64,000 nucleotides of DNA from Lachnospiraceae bacterium. GTDB taxonomy: Bacteria; Bacillota; Clostridia; Lachnospirales; Lachnospiraceae. Positions 1 through 8,746 of this stretch are shown piece after piece; the first letter of the stretch is position 1; each line of letters starts with the position of its first letter. Where the stretch lies: assembly GCA_017427685.1 (NCBI GenBank), contig JAFRSH010000038.1, positions 1 to 64,000 on the forward strand, written 5' to 3'. A program made the translations under genes and the position numbers. The notes under the pieces are model-generated. The model was not told the DNA's origin. It was given only the letters and a program-made list of their open reading frames with translations, and searched no databases.

Positions 1-260
1 CTGAGAAAATGGTATCGGCGATGTTTTCCAAACAAAGTGGTGATGGGAAAGATCCTGAAGAGGGGTACTATGGATACGGAGTATGGATCATCGACAATCC
101 GGATGGACAGGACTATGTGTATATGCAGGGACTTGATGACGGAGTGAGTGCAATCTCCGAATATAATCCTAATAACGGGATGATCACAGTCATGCTCAGT
201 AATTACGGGGATAATGTATGGTCAAGAATGAGAAAAGTCAGAAAGGAAATGTATGAATGA
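1..260 (+). CDS. Serine hydrolase (beta-lactamase/PBP fold), C-terminal fragment
   Basis: The reading frame is open from the window edge to a TGA at 258-260, so only the last 85 or so residues are visible. The segment has a GYGVWI strand, a short turn where this fold usually has its KTG/HGG strand, and a terminal strand reading MITVMLSNYGDNVW. This is the usual end of class C beta-lactamase-like serine hydrolases, which act on peptide, ester or beta-lactam bonds at the cell surface. The active-site Ser-x-x-Lys lies off the window, so activity cannot be judged. The family call is inference from the C-terminal pattern alone. The ATG at position 9 is internal, because the frame continues upstream of it. 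Confidence 0.5.
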   Translation, partial: EKMVSAMFSKQSGDGKDPEEGYYGYGVWIIDNPDGQDYVYMQGLDDGVSAISEYNPNNGMITVMLSNYGDNVWSRMRKVRKEMYE

Positions 261-264
261 CTGA

Positions 265-390
265 TGTTTTATTACCGCCTTTTATCAGGAGAAAGAATAT
301 ACGAAGAAGGCGGATACAGAGTGGCTGAAGTCCGCAAGGCAGGACGCACAGTATTGGGAGAATAGCAAGGATAGACAGATAATAGATTAA
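265..390 (+). pseudogene. Possible C-terminal relic of an unidentified protein
   Basis: Between the first gene and the AraC gene there is an open stretch with no start codon that ends in TAA at 388-390. It reads as a plausible protein tail (residues such as QEKEYTKKADTEWL followed by QDAQYWEN). An in-frame TGA at 262-264 closes it upstream. No family is recognised. It may be the degraded end of a deleted gene or simply chance coding. Confidence 0.2.
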
Positions 391-478
391 GCCGGACAAA
401 ACGGAGCATAAACAGACAGGATTTCTTTTGCAGTTCCGTGTAGTATTAATACATCAAAGAGAAGGAGTGGACAGACAA

Positions 479-1363
479 ATGGAGTGGCTTACCGGCATTC
501 GGAAGGCGATCGATTACATGGAAGAGCATCTGGAAGATAACATCAGTGCGCAGGATGTTGCCGGACAGGTCTTTATGTCCTCGTTCTTTTTTCAGAAGGG
601 ATTCTCGCTGATGACCGGTTACGGACTGAGTGAGTATATCAGAAACCGCAGGCTGTACAAGGCGGCGCTGGACCTTCAGAAAACAGATGAAAAGATAATC
701 AATATTGCGTTTCGCTACTGCTATGAAACACCCGAAAGCTTTACAAAAGCTTTTTCGCGTTTTCATGGTGTGAGCCCTTCACAAGTGCGGGAAGGCGCGC
801 CGATAAAACCATTTCTTCCTCTGAAAGTTGAAATTTCTATTCACGGAGGTAATAAGATGGATTACAAGATTAAAACTATGACCGGCTTCAAGGTAATCGG
901 ATTTGCAAGAGTATTTGACGGAGAGACTTCTTACGTGGAGATTCCCAAGTTCTGGGATGAAATCCGCAACAAATATGCAGGTAATGTCTGGAAAGGAAAT
1001 GCCCCGACAAATGCATATGAAAAAGCAATTGTAGATAACAACATCGGTGAATATGGTGTTTGCGTTGATGATGTCGGCGACGGCAGGTTCAGCTATATCG
1101 TTGCAGGTATTTACAAGGGCGGCGATGTCCCGGAGGGCATGACCGTTTATGAGCTTCCGGATTCCGACTGGGCTATTTTTGATTGTTATGGCCCGTGCCC
1201 CAAAGCACTCCAGGATGTAACTACTAAGATCTGGAAAGAGTGGCTGCCGGGTAACCCTGACTTTGAGTTCCCGGGTCGTGTTAACATTGAGTGGTACGGT
1301 TCGGAAGACCCGAGCTCTTCGGATTATCACTGTGCGATCTGGATTCCTGTAAAGAAGAAGTGA
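479..1363 (+). CDS. AraC-family regulator with GyrI-like effector-binding domain
   Basis: The protein has 294 residues. Residues about 1-105 form an AraC/XylS DNA-binding region with two helix-turn-helix units; the second includes the conserved RYCYETPESFTKAFSRFHGVSPSQ-type stretch, split here as RYCYETPESF and KAFSRFHGVSPSQ. Residues about 120-294 form a GyrI-like (AraC effector-binding) domain, a fold that binds small hydrophobic or cationic ligands and often drives drug-response genes. The ATG at 479 is preferred over an upstream TTG at 428 because GAAGGAG lies at 461-467 and the AraC domain starts there. A hairpin terminator follows at 1396-1433. The targets are unknown; adjacent accessory genes are the likely candidates. 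Confidence 0.85.
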   Translation: MEWLTGIRKAIDYMEEHLEDNISAQDVAGQVFMSSFFFQKGFSLMTGYGLSEYIRNRRLYKAALDLQKTDEKIINIAFRYCYETPESFTKAFSRFHGVSPSQVREGAPIKPFLPLKVEISIHGGNKMDYKIKTMTGFKVIGFARVFDGETSYVEIPKFWDEIRNKYAGNVWKGNAPTNAYEKAIVDNNIGEYGVCVDDVGDGRFSYIVAGIYKGGDVPEGMTVYELPDSDWAIFDCYGPCPKALQDVTTKIWKEWLPGNPDFEFPGRVNIEWYGSEDPSSSDYHCAIWIPVKKK

Positions 1364-1395
1364 CAGTATTGAAGAAGTAACAGCTTTGAAATACG

Positions 1396-1433
1396 GGGTC
1401 AATGCTGTGATGTAAATCTCAGAGCATTGACCC
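1396..1433 (+). terminator. Hairpin terminator after the AraC gene
   Basis: Perfect 11-bp arms GGGTCAATGCT (1396-1406) and AGCATTGACCC (1423-1433) enclose a 16-nt loop and are followed by GTGTTCT. The short T content makes it a moderate terminator. It separates the AraC gene from the hydrolase gene that starts 28 nt further on. Confidence 0.5.
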
Positions 1434-1460
1434 GTGTTCTGTAATCAGGAGGGCGAAAAG

Positions 1461-3341
1461 ATGGATAAAACCGTTTTAGATTGGCTATTGGAAGAAAGTA
1501 ATCCGGAGGTAAGGCTCAGAACCCTGAATGAGCTTGAGCATTATTCTGACAATGATGAAAGAGTTATTGCTTGCAAAAAGGAACTGCTCGGCAGCAAAGA
1601 TTATGAGCGTGGACTTAAGAAATTAAAGAAAGACAAGCCGTGGGACAAGTATGATGCAATCCTTGGCTTTGCCGAATGGGGGCTGACAAGAGACGATATC
1701 GGTGCGGATATCGACAGCGAGGTGTTCGCTCTTATCGAAAGCACCGGCTTCAAAATGCTGTGCGGTGAACCGTTATTGCTGAGAAACCTGGTTAAACTGG
1801 GATACGGTCAGGAAGATGTCGTAAAAAGAGAGATAGACAGTGTTCTTAAACTCATCAAGGAGGACGGCGGATTTGGGTGCATAAGCACCAACAAGAAGAT
1901 CAACGATCCGAAAAAGCCCCACAAGAGCTGTGCGCGATTGACGGTGGAATACCTTTTACTTGTGGCAGAGCTGCACTTGCAGGGATATGCGTCGGCCTGC
2001 GAAGACGCGCTGGTGCATTATTTCACCAAACGAAACATTTTCTACCGGACAGATGACATGAAAACTCCCATGGTGGACGTGATGCTGGGGACGTTCTATC
2101 CGCCCGATCCCATTAAGATCGGGGCACACCAGATCGTTTACGCCCTGCGCGTTCTGGGATGTGGGCCTGAGTCGGAAGCCATGCAGGCCGGGTACAAAGT
2201 GCTGGATCAGCACCGACTGGAGAACGGCAGATATGTGCTGACTGCTTCAAAAAGTGTACCGGCATTCAAGGCCGGCAATGTAGGGGAAGAGAACAAGTGG
2301 GTGACGCTGTACGCATATATGGCATCCGCCCCTGAAAGCGGGGAACAAAAGATTTATGAACGATTCCCCGGGGTGAGCTGCGCATACAGGGACGCAGCAG
2401 GAAGAGAGACATTAAAGTTTAACGGGGTTGCAGATAAGGAAAAAGGTATTCCGGTGGATGGGATTACTGTTTTCCCTGCGTGTTCGATATCAAAGTTTGT
2501 TACCGGAATAACCGTGATGAGGCTCAGTGAAGAGGGACTGTTCAGTATTGACGAACCTGTCAACCGCTATCTTAGCCGGTGGAAGCTTCTTACTCCGGAA
2601 GGAAAGGAAAGCGAAGCGACAGTAAGATCGATACTTAGTCACACCTCGGGGATCATCGACGGGGAAGATTCGTTTTACGGACTTCGACGCAGTGATCCCG
2701 AGGTCGGGTTGCTGGATGTTCTGGAGGGCAGAACTGCATATAATAAGCGGAAAGCCATGTCGGAAAAACAACCCGGATCGGAATTTGAATACAGCGATGC
2801 CGGGTACTGTGTCCTGCAACTGATGATCGGTGAGGTTACGCATTGCGATTTTGAGGAAGTTGTAGCAAAATATGTTTTTGAGACGTTAGGTCTTAAGCAG
2901 ACTTTCTTTGCCTCACTGAAGAATCTTGAGCTTCGGGAGAAAAACCAAAACATGGCAGCGGGATATGACAGTGAAGGCTCGTTGCTACCGGGAAAGTACC
3001 CTCAGATTCCGGATCTCGCAGCGTCGGGCTTGTGGAGCACACCGAGAGAACTGATGATGATCGCAAAAGATTTTATTGAGGCTGTAAACGGCAGGAGCTC
3101 TTTGCTTCGAACGGAATCGGCGAAGGAGATGATAAGGCCCGCGGAAAACTTTTCGTGGGTAGGGCTTGGTTTGTTCCGGCGTGGAGACGATATATTGGTA
3201 TCGCAAGGCTGGGGAGAGAACGGACAGTGCATGCTGAAAATGAACTGTAAAACCGGAGAGGTTTCTGTTGTGATGACAAACCAAGATCCCGGTGAAGATC
3301 AGGTCGAGTCGGGCGTGGAACGGCTGGCGGAGTTTAATTAA
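1461..3341 (+). CDS. Alpha-toroid-like domain fused to a beta-lactamase-family serine hydrolase
   Basis: The protein has 626 residues, starting at ATG 1461 with AGGAGGG at 1447-1453. Residues about 1-285 are helical and repetitive, with stretches such as DGGFGC and GRYVLTASKSVP. They resemble prenyltransferase/squalene-cyclase-like alpha/alpha-toroid repeats. Residues about 295-626 are a class C beta-lactamase/PBP-like hydrolase: the nucleophile motif S342-I-S-K345, a Y444-S-D in the YxN position, and a C-terminal SQGWGENGQ stretch at the third conserved strand. No signal peptide is visible, so it is probably cytoplasmic, which is unusual for this fold. The substrate is unknown. The hydrolase assignment is firm and the toroid assignment is tentative. 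Confidence 0.75.
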   Translation: MDKTVLDWLLEESNPEVRLRTLNELEHYSDNDERVIACKKELLGSKDYERGLKKLKKDKPWDKYDAILGFAEWGLTRDDIGADIDSEVFALIESTGFKMLCGEPLLLRNLVKLGYGQEDVVKREIDSVLKLIKEDGGFGCISTNKKINDPKKPHKSCARLTVEYLLLVAELHLQGYASACEDALVHYFTKRNIFYRTDDMKTPMVDVMLGTFYPPDPIKIGAHQIVYALRVLGCGPESEAMQAGYKVLDQHRLENGRYVLTASKSVPAFKAGNVGEENKWVTLYAYMASAPESGEQKIYERFPGVSCAYRDAAGRETLKFNGVADKEKGIPVDGITVFPACSISKFVTGITVMRLSEEGLFSIDEPVNRYLSRWKLLTPEGKESEATVRSILSHTSGIIDGEDSFYGLRRSDPEVGLLDVLEGRTAYNKRKAMSEKQPGSEFEYSDAGYCVLQLMIGEVTHCDFEEVVAKYVFETLGLKQTFFASLKNLELREKNQNMAAGYDSEGSLLPGKYPQIPDLAASGLWSTPRELMMIAKDFIEAVNGRSSLLRTESAKEMIRPAENFSWVGLGLFRRGDDILVSQGWGENGQCMLKMNCKTGEVSVVMTNQDPGEDQVESGVERLAEFN

Positions 3342-3400
3342 GAGAGAGAACAAGGCAGAAAAGGATCAGCGGCTAAAACACCGCTAAAGAGGAGAAGACT

Positions 3401-3991
3401 ATGAATGATTATAAAATAATACCCCTGCCAAAGGCAGAATGGAAAGAAACTCCGATCTTGATGAAGTATACCACGGAGGAGTATTACGATCTTGAAATGC
3501 AGGAGAGTGCCGATTCCTTCGAAGTAAAAATGGTTAAGAAAAGATTCGATACTCCGGTTACGCACACGCCCCAGGAATATGATTTCCCGGATACTTTGTA
3601 TCAGGATCATTGGGAAAAGGCGGAGGCCTTCGGGATCGTTTCTGAGAAAAACGGGAAAAAGGAAATGATGGCATGCATCGAGATCTGTCCCGAAGAGTGG
3701 AGCAACAGACTGATGGTAACGGAACTGTGGGTTGCGGATGAACTTCACAGGCGCGGGATCGGGACAGCCCTCATGAACGTTGCAAAAGAACAGGCCAAGC
3801 TTCAGAAGAGACGCGCGGTCATTTTGGAAACTCAGTCCTGCAATGTACGGGCCATTGCATTTTATCGCAGCCAGGGGTTTAAGCTGATCGGATATGACAC
3901 ATGCTGCTATACGAATCGCGATATAGCACGACATGAGATCAGGTTCAATTTCGGATTCTTTTTTGATGGCATACAGGGGCGCTTTCAATAA
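3401..3991 (+). CDS. GNAT-family N-acetyltransferase
   Basis: The protein has 196 residues, starting at ATG 3401 behind AGAGGAGAAG. The acetyl-CoA pyrophosphate-binding loop R-R-G-I-G-T-A-L lies in the central region, followed by the ETQSCNVRAIAFYRSQGF segment characteristic of motif B. The N-terminal third and the tail are reminiscent of the streptothricin acetyltransferase branch of GNAT enzymes, so an antibiotic or small amine is a possible acceptor, but this is inference. The gene follows the serine hydrolase by 59 nt, with only a weak CAGCGG/CCGCT-type hairpin between them, and may be co-transcribed with it. Confidence 0.85.
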   Translation: MNDYKIIPLPKAEWKETPILMKYTTEEYYDLEMQESADSFEVKMVKKRFDTPVTHTPQEYDFPDTLYQDHWEKAEAFGIVSEKNGKKEMMACIEICPEEWSNRLMVTELWVADELHRRGIGTALMNVAKEQAKLQKRRAVILETQSCNVRAIAFYRSQGFKLIGYDTCCYTNRDIARHEIRFNFGFFFDGIQGRFQ

Positions 3992-4174
3992 TCATCTGTT
4001 CCGCAACCACGGGTTGCGCAACTTGAAAAAACAGCACTCGTCGGTTGGTGGAGCTTAATGTGCATGTTTGATAATCTGTATTTGCGACGCGGAGCAAATG
4101 CTTTGTTACCGAGGAAACGCCGGCGTTTTCAAGGCGAAGTTTACAATAGCACATACAGATGAAAAGGAGTCAAT

Positions 4175-4843
4175 ATGAGTTTTGGAAAGAATCTTCAATA
4201 TTTACGCCAGCTTAGTAAAAACATGACACAGGAAGCTTTGGCAGAAAAGTTAAATGTAAGCCGCCAGACGATCTCAAAATGGGAAATGGATGCGGCGAAC
4301 CCCGAAATGGACAAGGCACTTGAAATATGCAAGATTTTCAACTGCACTTTGGACAATCTCTTCAGGGAAGAAATGGACAAACGAAGCGATGCATATTCGG
4401 AACTTCGAGTGGAAGACGTTGCCGGATTTAGTTACATCGAGCATACGGTGATCAGCACGGAACCCGAAAGTGACGCGATCGGCCGGATGTATAAAACAGC
4501 AAAAGAAAACGGCATAGACAATCCGAAAGTGATCGGATGGGATTTTCCTAATCTGTCACAAGAGCAGGTTAATGTTTATAACATGCATGGTTATACGGCA
4601 GCTTTGGTATTACCGAGCGGTGTGAAACCCGAGGGATATCAGATCAAAGAACAGTCAGCACATAAATACGTGGCCATCCACATTGAAAGACCGTATGATA
4701 ATCCCTTTGTAACAATACCGGGAGCGTATAAAACCCTGTTTGATTTCATGAGAACAAACGGCCTTGAAAGAGTTGATGACGAGGTGATCCCGTGCTTTGA
4801 AACGGACGGGGAAAGTATGGATGTATATATAGCATGCAGGTAA
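4175..4843 (+). CDS. XRE regulator with C-terminal GyrI-like domain
   Basis: The protein has 222 residues, starting at ATG 4175 after AAAAGGAG. Residues about 5-65 are a Cro/CI-type helix-turn-helix (TQEALAEKLNVSRQTISKWE), typical of Firmicute XRE regulators. Residues about 80-222 look like a GyrI/AraC effector-binding domain, with a terminal DGESMDVYIACR strand. The protein probably senses a small ligand and regulates nearby genes. The 183 nt before it contain a CGCAACC-ACG-GGTTGCG hairpin and an AAACGCCGGCGTTT palindrome, either of which could be an operator. A terminator follows at 4891. Confidence 0.8.
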   Translation: MSFGKNLQYLRQLSKNMTQEALAEKLNVSRQTISKWEMDAANPEMDKALEICKIFNCTLDNLFREEMDKRSDAYSELRVEDVAGFSYIEHTVISTEPESDAIGRMYKTAKENGIDNPKVIGWDFPNLSQEQVNVYNMHGYTAALVLPSGVKPEGYQIKEQSAHKYVAIHIERPYDNPFVTIPGAYKTLFDFMRTNGLERVDDEVIPCFETDGESMDVYIACR

Positions 4844-4890
4844 AGTACGGTTCATGAGATATTGCAAATATACGAATGAGGCATCATATA

Positions 4891-4933
4891 AACAACCGTT
4901 TCGGACATTCAGGGCCGGGACGGTTGTTCTTTT
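4891..4933 (+). terminator. Rho-independent terminator after the XRE-GyrI gene
   Basis: Nine-base arms AACAACCGT (4891-4899) and ACGGTTGTT (4920-4928) are followed by CTTTT. The loop is about 20 nt and may contain a smaller GC-rich pairing. It insulates the regulator from the deaminase operon that begins at 5069. Confidence 0.7.
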
Positions 4934-5068
4934 ATCTGCGAAGACGTTATGCTATATTAATAAATATCAGCATGATTAAGAGATAAAGGAATAAACAGGA
5001 AAGTGTAAAGTAAGCTGTGAGAATGTCAAACAGATGTGAAGCAGCGCTGCACCCGGAAAAGGAGTTAT

Positions 5069-6334
5069 ATGACAAAAAGACTTTATAATGCCAGGATCAT
5101 CACAATGCTCAGGGACGAGGATATCATCGAAGGTGATATCCATATAGACGGGAACAGGATCACTTATGTGGGACCTTCGAAGCCCGGCACATTTGACGAG
5201 GAGATCGACTGCGAAGGTAACGTCCTACTGCCCGGTTTCAAGAACGCACACACACACTCCGGAATGACGGCGTTCCGCTCACTTGCGGACGACCTGAACC
5301 TCCAGGACTGGCTCTTTCAGGAGATCTTCCCCCGCGAGGACAAGATGACGGGAGAGGACATCTTCTGGCTCTCAAAGCTTGCCTTCCTCGAGTATCTCAC
5401 CTCGGGTATCACGGCCTGTGCGGACATGTACCTCACACCCGAGACGACAGCCGAAGCGGCAGAGCAGTTCGGCATGCGCTGTCAGATGGTATCCGGCTTC
5501 AACAAGTTCAGCGGTCCCATCGACATCGTTGAGAAGAGGTTCAACGAGCTTAACGGAAGGAACCCGCTCACGGGATTCCTTATGGGACTTCATGCTGAGT
5601 ACACCTGCGACAAGAGCACGCTCGAAGCGATGTCGGAGCTCCTCCACAAGTACAAGGCTCCGCTTTATGTTCACATGTCTGAGACAAAGACAGAACACGA
5701 GGAATGCAAGGGAAGGTACAACCTCACACCCATGGCGCTCTTCGACGAACTCGGCCTCTGGGACTTCGGCGGAACCATCTACCACGGTGTCTGGGTTGAG
5801 GACGCCGACATGGACATCATGAAGAAGAGAGGGATCCGCGTGGTCAGCAATCCCGGGTCGAACACCAAGCTCGCGAGCGGTATCGCGCCCATCACAAAGT
5901 ACATGCAGAAGGGCATCGAGATCTCCCTCGGAACAGACGGACCTTCCTCGAACAACTGCCTTGATTTCTTTAGGGAGATGTTCCTCGTGACAGGTCTCGC
6001 GAAGCTTCGCGACAACGACCCCAAGGCTGTTGATGCGTACGAAGTTCTCAAGATGGCGTGCGTGAACGGCGCACATGCCATGGGCCTCTTTGACAACGAC
6101 GCGCTCGCTGAGGGCAAGCTTGCAGATATCATCATGATCGACATGCATCAGCCCAACATGCAGCCCATACTCAACATCAAGAAAAACATCGTCTACAGCG
6201 GTTCGAAGAGCAACATCAAGATGACCATGATCGACGGCAGGATCCTCTACAGGGACGGCCGCTTCATCGGAACGGATGCCGAAGAAGTCTACGAGAAGTG
6301 TAACGAGATCACAGCCCGTCTTAAAGATATCTGA
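5069..6334 (+). CDS. mtaD: Amidohydrolase, 5-methylthioadenosine/S-adenosylhomocysteine deaminase type
   Basis: The protein has 421 residues. ATG 5069 with AAAAGGAG at 5057-5064 is chosen over an upstream in-frame ATG. The metal-dependent amidohydrolase signature is complete: H61-T-H63 in NAHTHSG, HAEYTC at 175, H202 in VHMSET, H239 in YHGVW and D290 in LGTDGPSSN. The order and surrounding residues match the MTA/SAH deaminase branch, which removes the 6-amino group from adenosine-type nucleosides to give inosyl products. Related atrazine/guanine-type amidohydrolases are the main alternative. It is followed 12 nt later by a YczE-like membrane protein and then a PfkB kinase, which suggests a nucleoside-salvage role. 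Confidence 0.8.
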   Translation: MTKRLYNARIITMLRDEDIIEGDIHIDGNRITYVGPSKPGTFDEEIDCEGNVLLPGFKNAHTHSGMTAFRSLADDLNLQDWLFQEIFPREDKMTGEDIFWLSKLAFLEYLTSGITACADMYLTPETTAEAAEQFGMRCQMVSGFNKFSGPIDIVEKRFNELNGRNPLTGFLMGLHAEYTCDKSTLEAMSELLHKYKAPLYVHMSETKTEHEECKGRYNLTPMALFDELGLWDFGGTIYHGVWVEDADMDIMKKRGIRVVSNPGSNTKLASGIAPITKYMQKGIEISLGTDGPSSNNCLDFFREMFLVTGLAKLRDNDPKAVDAYEVLKMACVNGAHAMGLFDNDALAEGKLADIIMIDMHQPNMQPILNIKKNIVYSGSKSNIKMTMIDGRILYRDGRFIGTDAEEVYEKCNEITARLKDI

Positions 6335-6346
6335 AGGAACAAAGAA

Positions 6347-7015
6347 ATGAACAAAAAGAAGATCATTACGGAATGGATCAGGATCGTGCTCGGACTCGCA
6401 GTGTTCTCCTTCGGAGTGCACCTGACGATCTTCGCAAACATCGGACTCGCGCCGTGGGATTGCCTCGGAATGGGACTCGCGGCCCACACTCCGTTTAACT
6501 ACGGGATCTGCATGACGTTCATCGCAGTCACCGTGCTCGTGATAGACATCATCATGAAGGAGAAGATCGGATTTGGCACGATCATAGACGCATTGCTTAC
6601 CGGCAACTTCGTACAGCTCTTCGACTACCTGAACCCCTTCCCCGAGAACGACAACATGTGGCTCGGGATCGGGATCATGCTCGTCGGCTTCGTCTTCATG
6701 GCGCTCGGGATGTGGATCTACATGAAGGCCGAGCAGGGCTGCGGCCCCCGCGATTCGCTGCTTGTGGGTCTCGGCAAGCGCCTCAAAAGGATCCCTATCG
6801 GTATCGTCGAGATCATGCTGTGGGCTGTCGTTCTCCTGATCGGTTATCTGCTCGGAGGCCCTGTGGGGATCGGAACGCTCATCAGCACGTTCGGCGCAGG
6901 CCTCGTGATGCAGCTCGTCTACGGCCTGATCAAATTTGAACCCAGAAAGCTCAGACACAAGGATGTTTTGAGCGTTGTTAAAATTCTCGTAAAAGGAAAT
7001 CAAGATGAAGCATGA
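6347..7015 (+). CDS. YczE/YitT-like integral membrane protein
   Basis: The protein has 222 residues and about five hydrophobic helices, beginning IIRIVLGL-like after a basic N-terminus. The phrases NIGLAPWDCL and GCGPRDSLL are typical of the YczE/YyaS family, in which the GLAPWD-type motif repeats in the two halves. The molecular function of the family is not established. The gene starts 12 nt after the deaminase, and its stop overlaps the kinase start by 11 nt, so the three are almost certainly one operon. Transport of a nucleoside or base is a reasonable but unproven guess. Confidence 0.8.
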   Translation: MNKKKIITEWIRIVLGLAVFSFGVHLTIFANIGLAPWDCLGMGLAAHTPFNYGICMTFIAVTVLVIDIIMKEKIGFGTIIDALLTGNFVQLFDYLNPFPENDNMWLGIGIMLVGFVFMALGMWIYMKAEQGCGPRDSLLVGLGKRLKRIPIGIVEIMLWAVVLLIGYLLGGPVGIGTLISTFGAGLVMQLVYGLIKFEPRKLRHKDVLSVVKILVKGNQDEA

Positions 7016-7937
7016 CATCATCTGCATCGGTACGGCGCTCGTCGACTCGATCATCAGGGGCTTTGACCCGGAGCCCGTCTCCGCAACCGGCTACAGAGCC
7101 GAGTCCGCGTCCCTCAACGTGGGCGGCGAGGCGGTAAACGTGGGGCTTGCGGCAGCCAAGCTCGGAGCAAGCACGGGGATCCTCTGCTTCCTCGGAACCG
7201 ACTGCGCGGGGGACCTGATCCTTCAAACGCTTATGGACAACGGCGTGGATACCGCAGCGATAGTCCGCACTCCCGATCACCCCACACCCGTGACCACGAT
7301 GTTTGTGAACGGGGACGGTTCGAGAAAGTCGATCACCAACGGCGCCCACCGTTATAACTTTCATCCCGAGGAGCACCCCGAGGCCTTCACGGACGCACGG
7401 GCACTCATACTCGGATCACTCTTTAGGGCACCCTTTAATGACCCCGGGATCATTCACTCGGTCCTGACCGCCGCGAAGCAGGCAGGACAGATCGTCTTTG
7501 CCGACACCAAGCTCCCTAACTTCAAGGTGCTCGGACTCGAGGACATTAAGGATTCCCTCCCTCTTATCGACTACATCACCCCCAACGAGGACGAGGCTAA
7601 GTACTTCTCGGGCAAGGAAGACCCGGAAGCCATGGCCGACGTATTCCTCGAAGCGGGTGTTAAGAACGTCATTATCAAACTCGGCGCCAAGGGCTGTTTC
7701 TTCAGATCAAGGGACAAGAGGATCGCGCTCGACGCCTGCAACATAAGCGTTGTAGACGCAACCGGCGCGGGAGACAACCTGATAGCGGGATTTGCTTCGG
7801 AGATACTTCGGGGCGCGACTGTGGAAGACGCCCTGAAATTCGGCAACGTCTGCGGTGCGATCTGCACAACCGCTGTCGGTGCTTCCACAGCACTTAAAAA
7901 CAGGGAACAGGTATTAATGCTGGTCAACGCTCAATGA
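7005..7937 (+). CDS. PfkB-family carbohydrate/nucleoside kinase
   Basis: The protein has 310 residues with the ribokinase fold. The N-terminal GGEAVNVGLAAAKLG stretch matches the PfkB signature 1 region, and the C-terminal DATGAGDNLIAGF motif carries the catalytic Asp and anion hole of signature 2. It transfers the gamma-phosphate of ATP to a sugar or nucleoside. Its place behind an MTA/SAH-deaminase-like enzyme favours a nucleoside such as inosine, but fructose-type sugars cannot be excluded. ATG 7005 overlaps the end of the membrane-protein gene, implying translational coupling. Its stop overlaps an ATGA at 7934, although the following regulator most likely begins at 8000. Confidence 0.85.
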   Translation: MKHDIICIGTALVDSIIRGFDPEPVSATGYRAESASLNVGGEAVNVGLAAAKLGASTGILCFLGTDCAGDLILQTLMDNGVDTAAIVRTPDHPTPVTTMFVNGDGSRKSITNGAHRYNFHPEEHPEAFTDARALILGSLFRAPFNDPGIIHSVLTAAKQAGQIVFADTKLPNFKVLGLEDIKDSLPLIDYITPNEDEAKYFSGKEDPEAMADVFLEAGVKNVIIKLGAKGCFFRSRDKRIALDACNISVVDATGAGDNLIAGFASEILRGATVEDALKFGNVCGAICTTAVGASTALKNREQVLMLVNAQ

Positions 7938-7999
7938 AGCAGATCCGGGAGACGACTGAGACATGTTGGAGTGAGAAATCAGCAGTACAGGAGAGAGAT

Positions 8000-8662
8000 G
8001 TGAATAAGATTCTCATTATTGAAGACGACAGGACGCTGTGCGCGGAGCTGTCAAACCTGCTTGAAAACTCGGGATATGCGGTTGAGGGCATCCGCGACTT
8101 CTCTAACGCTTATATGCAGATGGAGGCATCGGACGCCGACCTTATATTGCTCGACATCAGCCTCCCGGGCGAGAACGGCGAAGCACTTCTTCAGAGGTAC
8201 CGCAAGGTCAAGGACACGCCCGTCATCATGCTCACGAGCCGTACCGAGGACATGGACCAGGTGCTCTCCATGAGCTACGGCGCGGACGACTACATCACCA
8301 AGCCCTACAACCCCACGATCCTTCTGCTGCGCATCTCGGCAGTTCTCAAGCGGACTGCGAAGTCCGTCCAAACCCAGATGTACAAGGACATCAAGGTGAG
8401 CTTCGTGAAGGGCAGCCTCGTGCGCGGGGACGAGGAGCAGATCCTCACCAAGAACGAGAGCGTGATCTTTCAGGTGCTCTTTGACAGACAGGGCGAGATC
8501 GTTTCGCGCGACGACCTCATGACCGCGCTTTGGGACAATGAGGAGTACATTAACGACAACGCCCTCTCGGTCAACATCAGCAGACTTCGCGCCAAGCTCG
8601 CGCAGCTCGGAGTGGAGGACGCCATAGAAACCAGGAAGAAGCAGGGGTACATACTCAGATAA
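8000..8662 (+). CDS. OmpR-family response regulator (BceR-like)
   Basis: The protein has 220 residues. The receiver domain starts at NKILIIEDD, so GTG 8000 with AGGAGA at 7989-7994 is preferred to an in-frame ATG at 7934. Phospho-acceptor D52 lies in LILLDISLPG, with the switch Thr in MLTSR and Lys in ITKPY. Residues about 125-220 are a winged-helix DNA-binding domain ending QGYILR. With the adjacent small histidine kinase and ABC transporter it forms a Bce-type module. Its likely target is the TTACA-N4-TGTAA site at 9801, upstream of the transporter genes. Confidence 0.9.
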   Translation: MNKILIIEDDRTLCAELSNLLENSGYAVEGIRDFSNAYMQMEASDADLILLDISLPGENGEALLQRYRKVKDTPVIMLTSRTEDMDQVLSMSYGADDYITKPYNPTILLLRISAVLKRTAKSVQTQMYKDIKVSFVKGSLVRGDEEQILTKNESVIFQVLFDRQGEIVSRDDLMTALWDNEEYINDNALSVNISRLRAKLAQLGVEDAIETRKKQGYILR

Positions 8663-8746
8663 TATAATGGTACGGAAGAATAGGCTCCAAAGCAGACGAA
8701 AATACGGGGGGAGAGACGGTCCCGGGGAAGAGAAAAGGGGTAGCAT

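Noticed and set aside
428..478. TTG 428 as start of the AraC gene
   Set aside because: No ribosome site precedes it, whereas GAAGGAG at 461-467 serves ATG 479, where the domain begins.
5372..7054. 560-residue open frame on the minus strand
   Set aside because: It lies antisense across the deaminase and membrane-protein genes, is very rich in His/Asp/Glu/Arg from reversed GC-rich codons, and matches no family. The plus-strand genes have full catalytic motifs.
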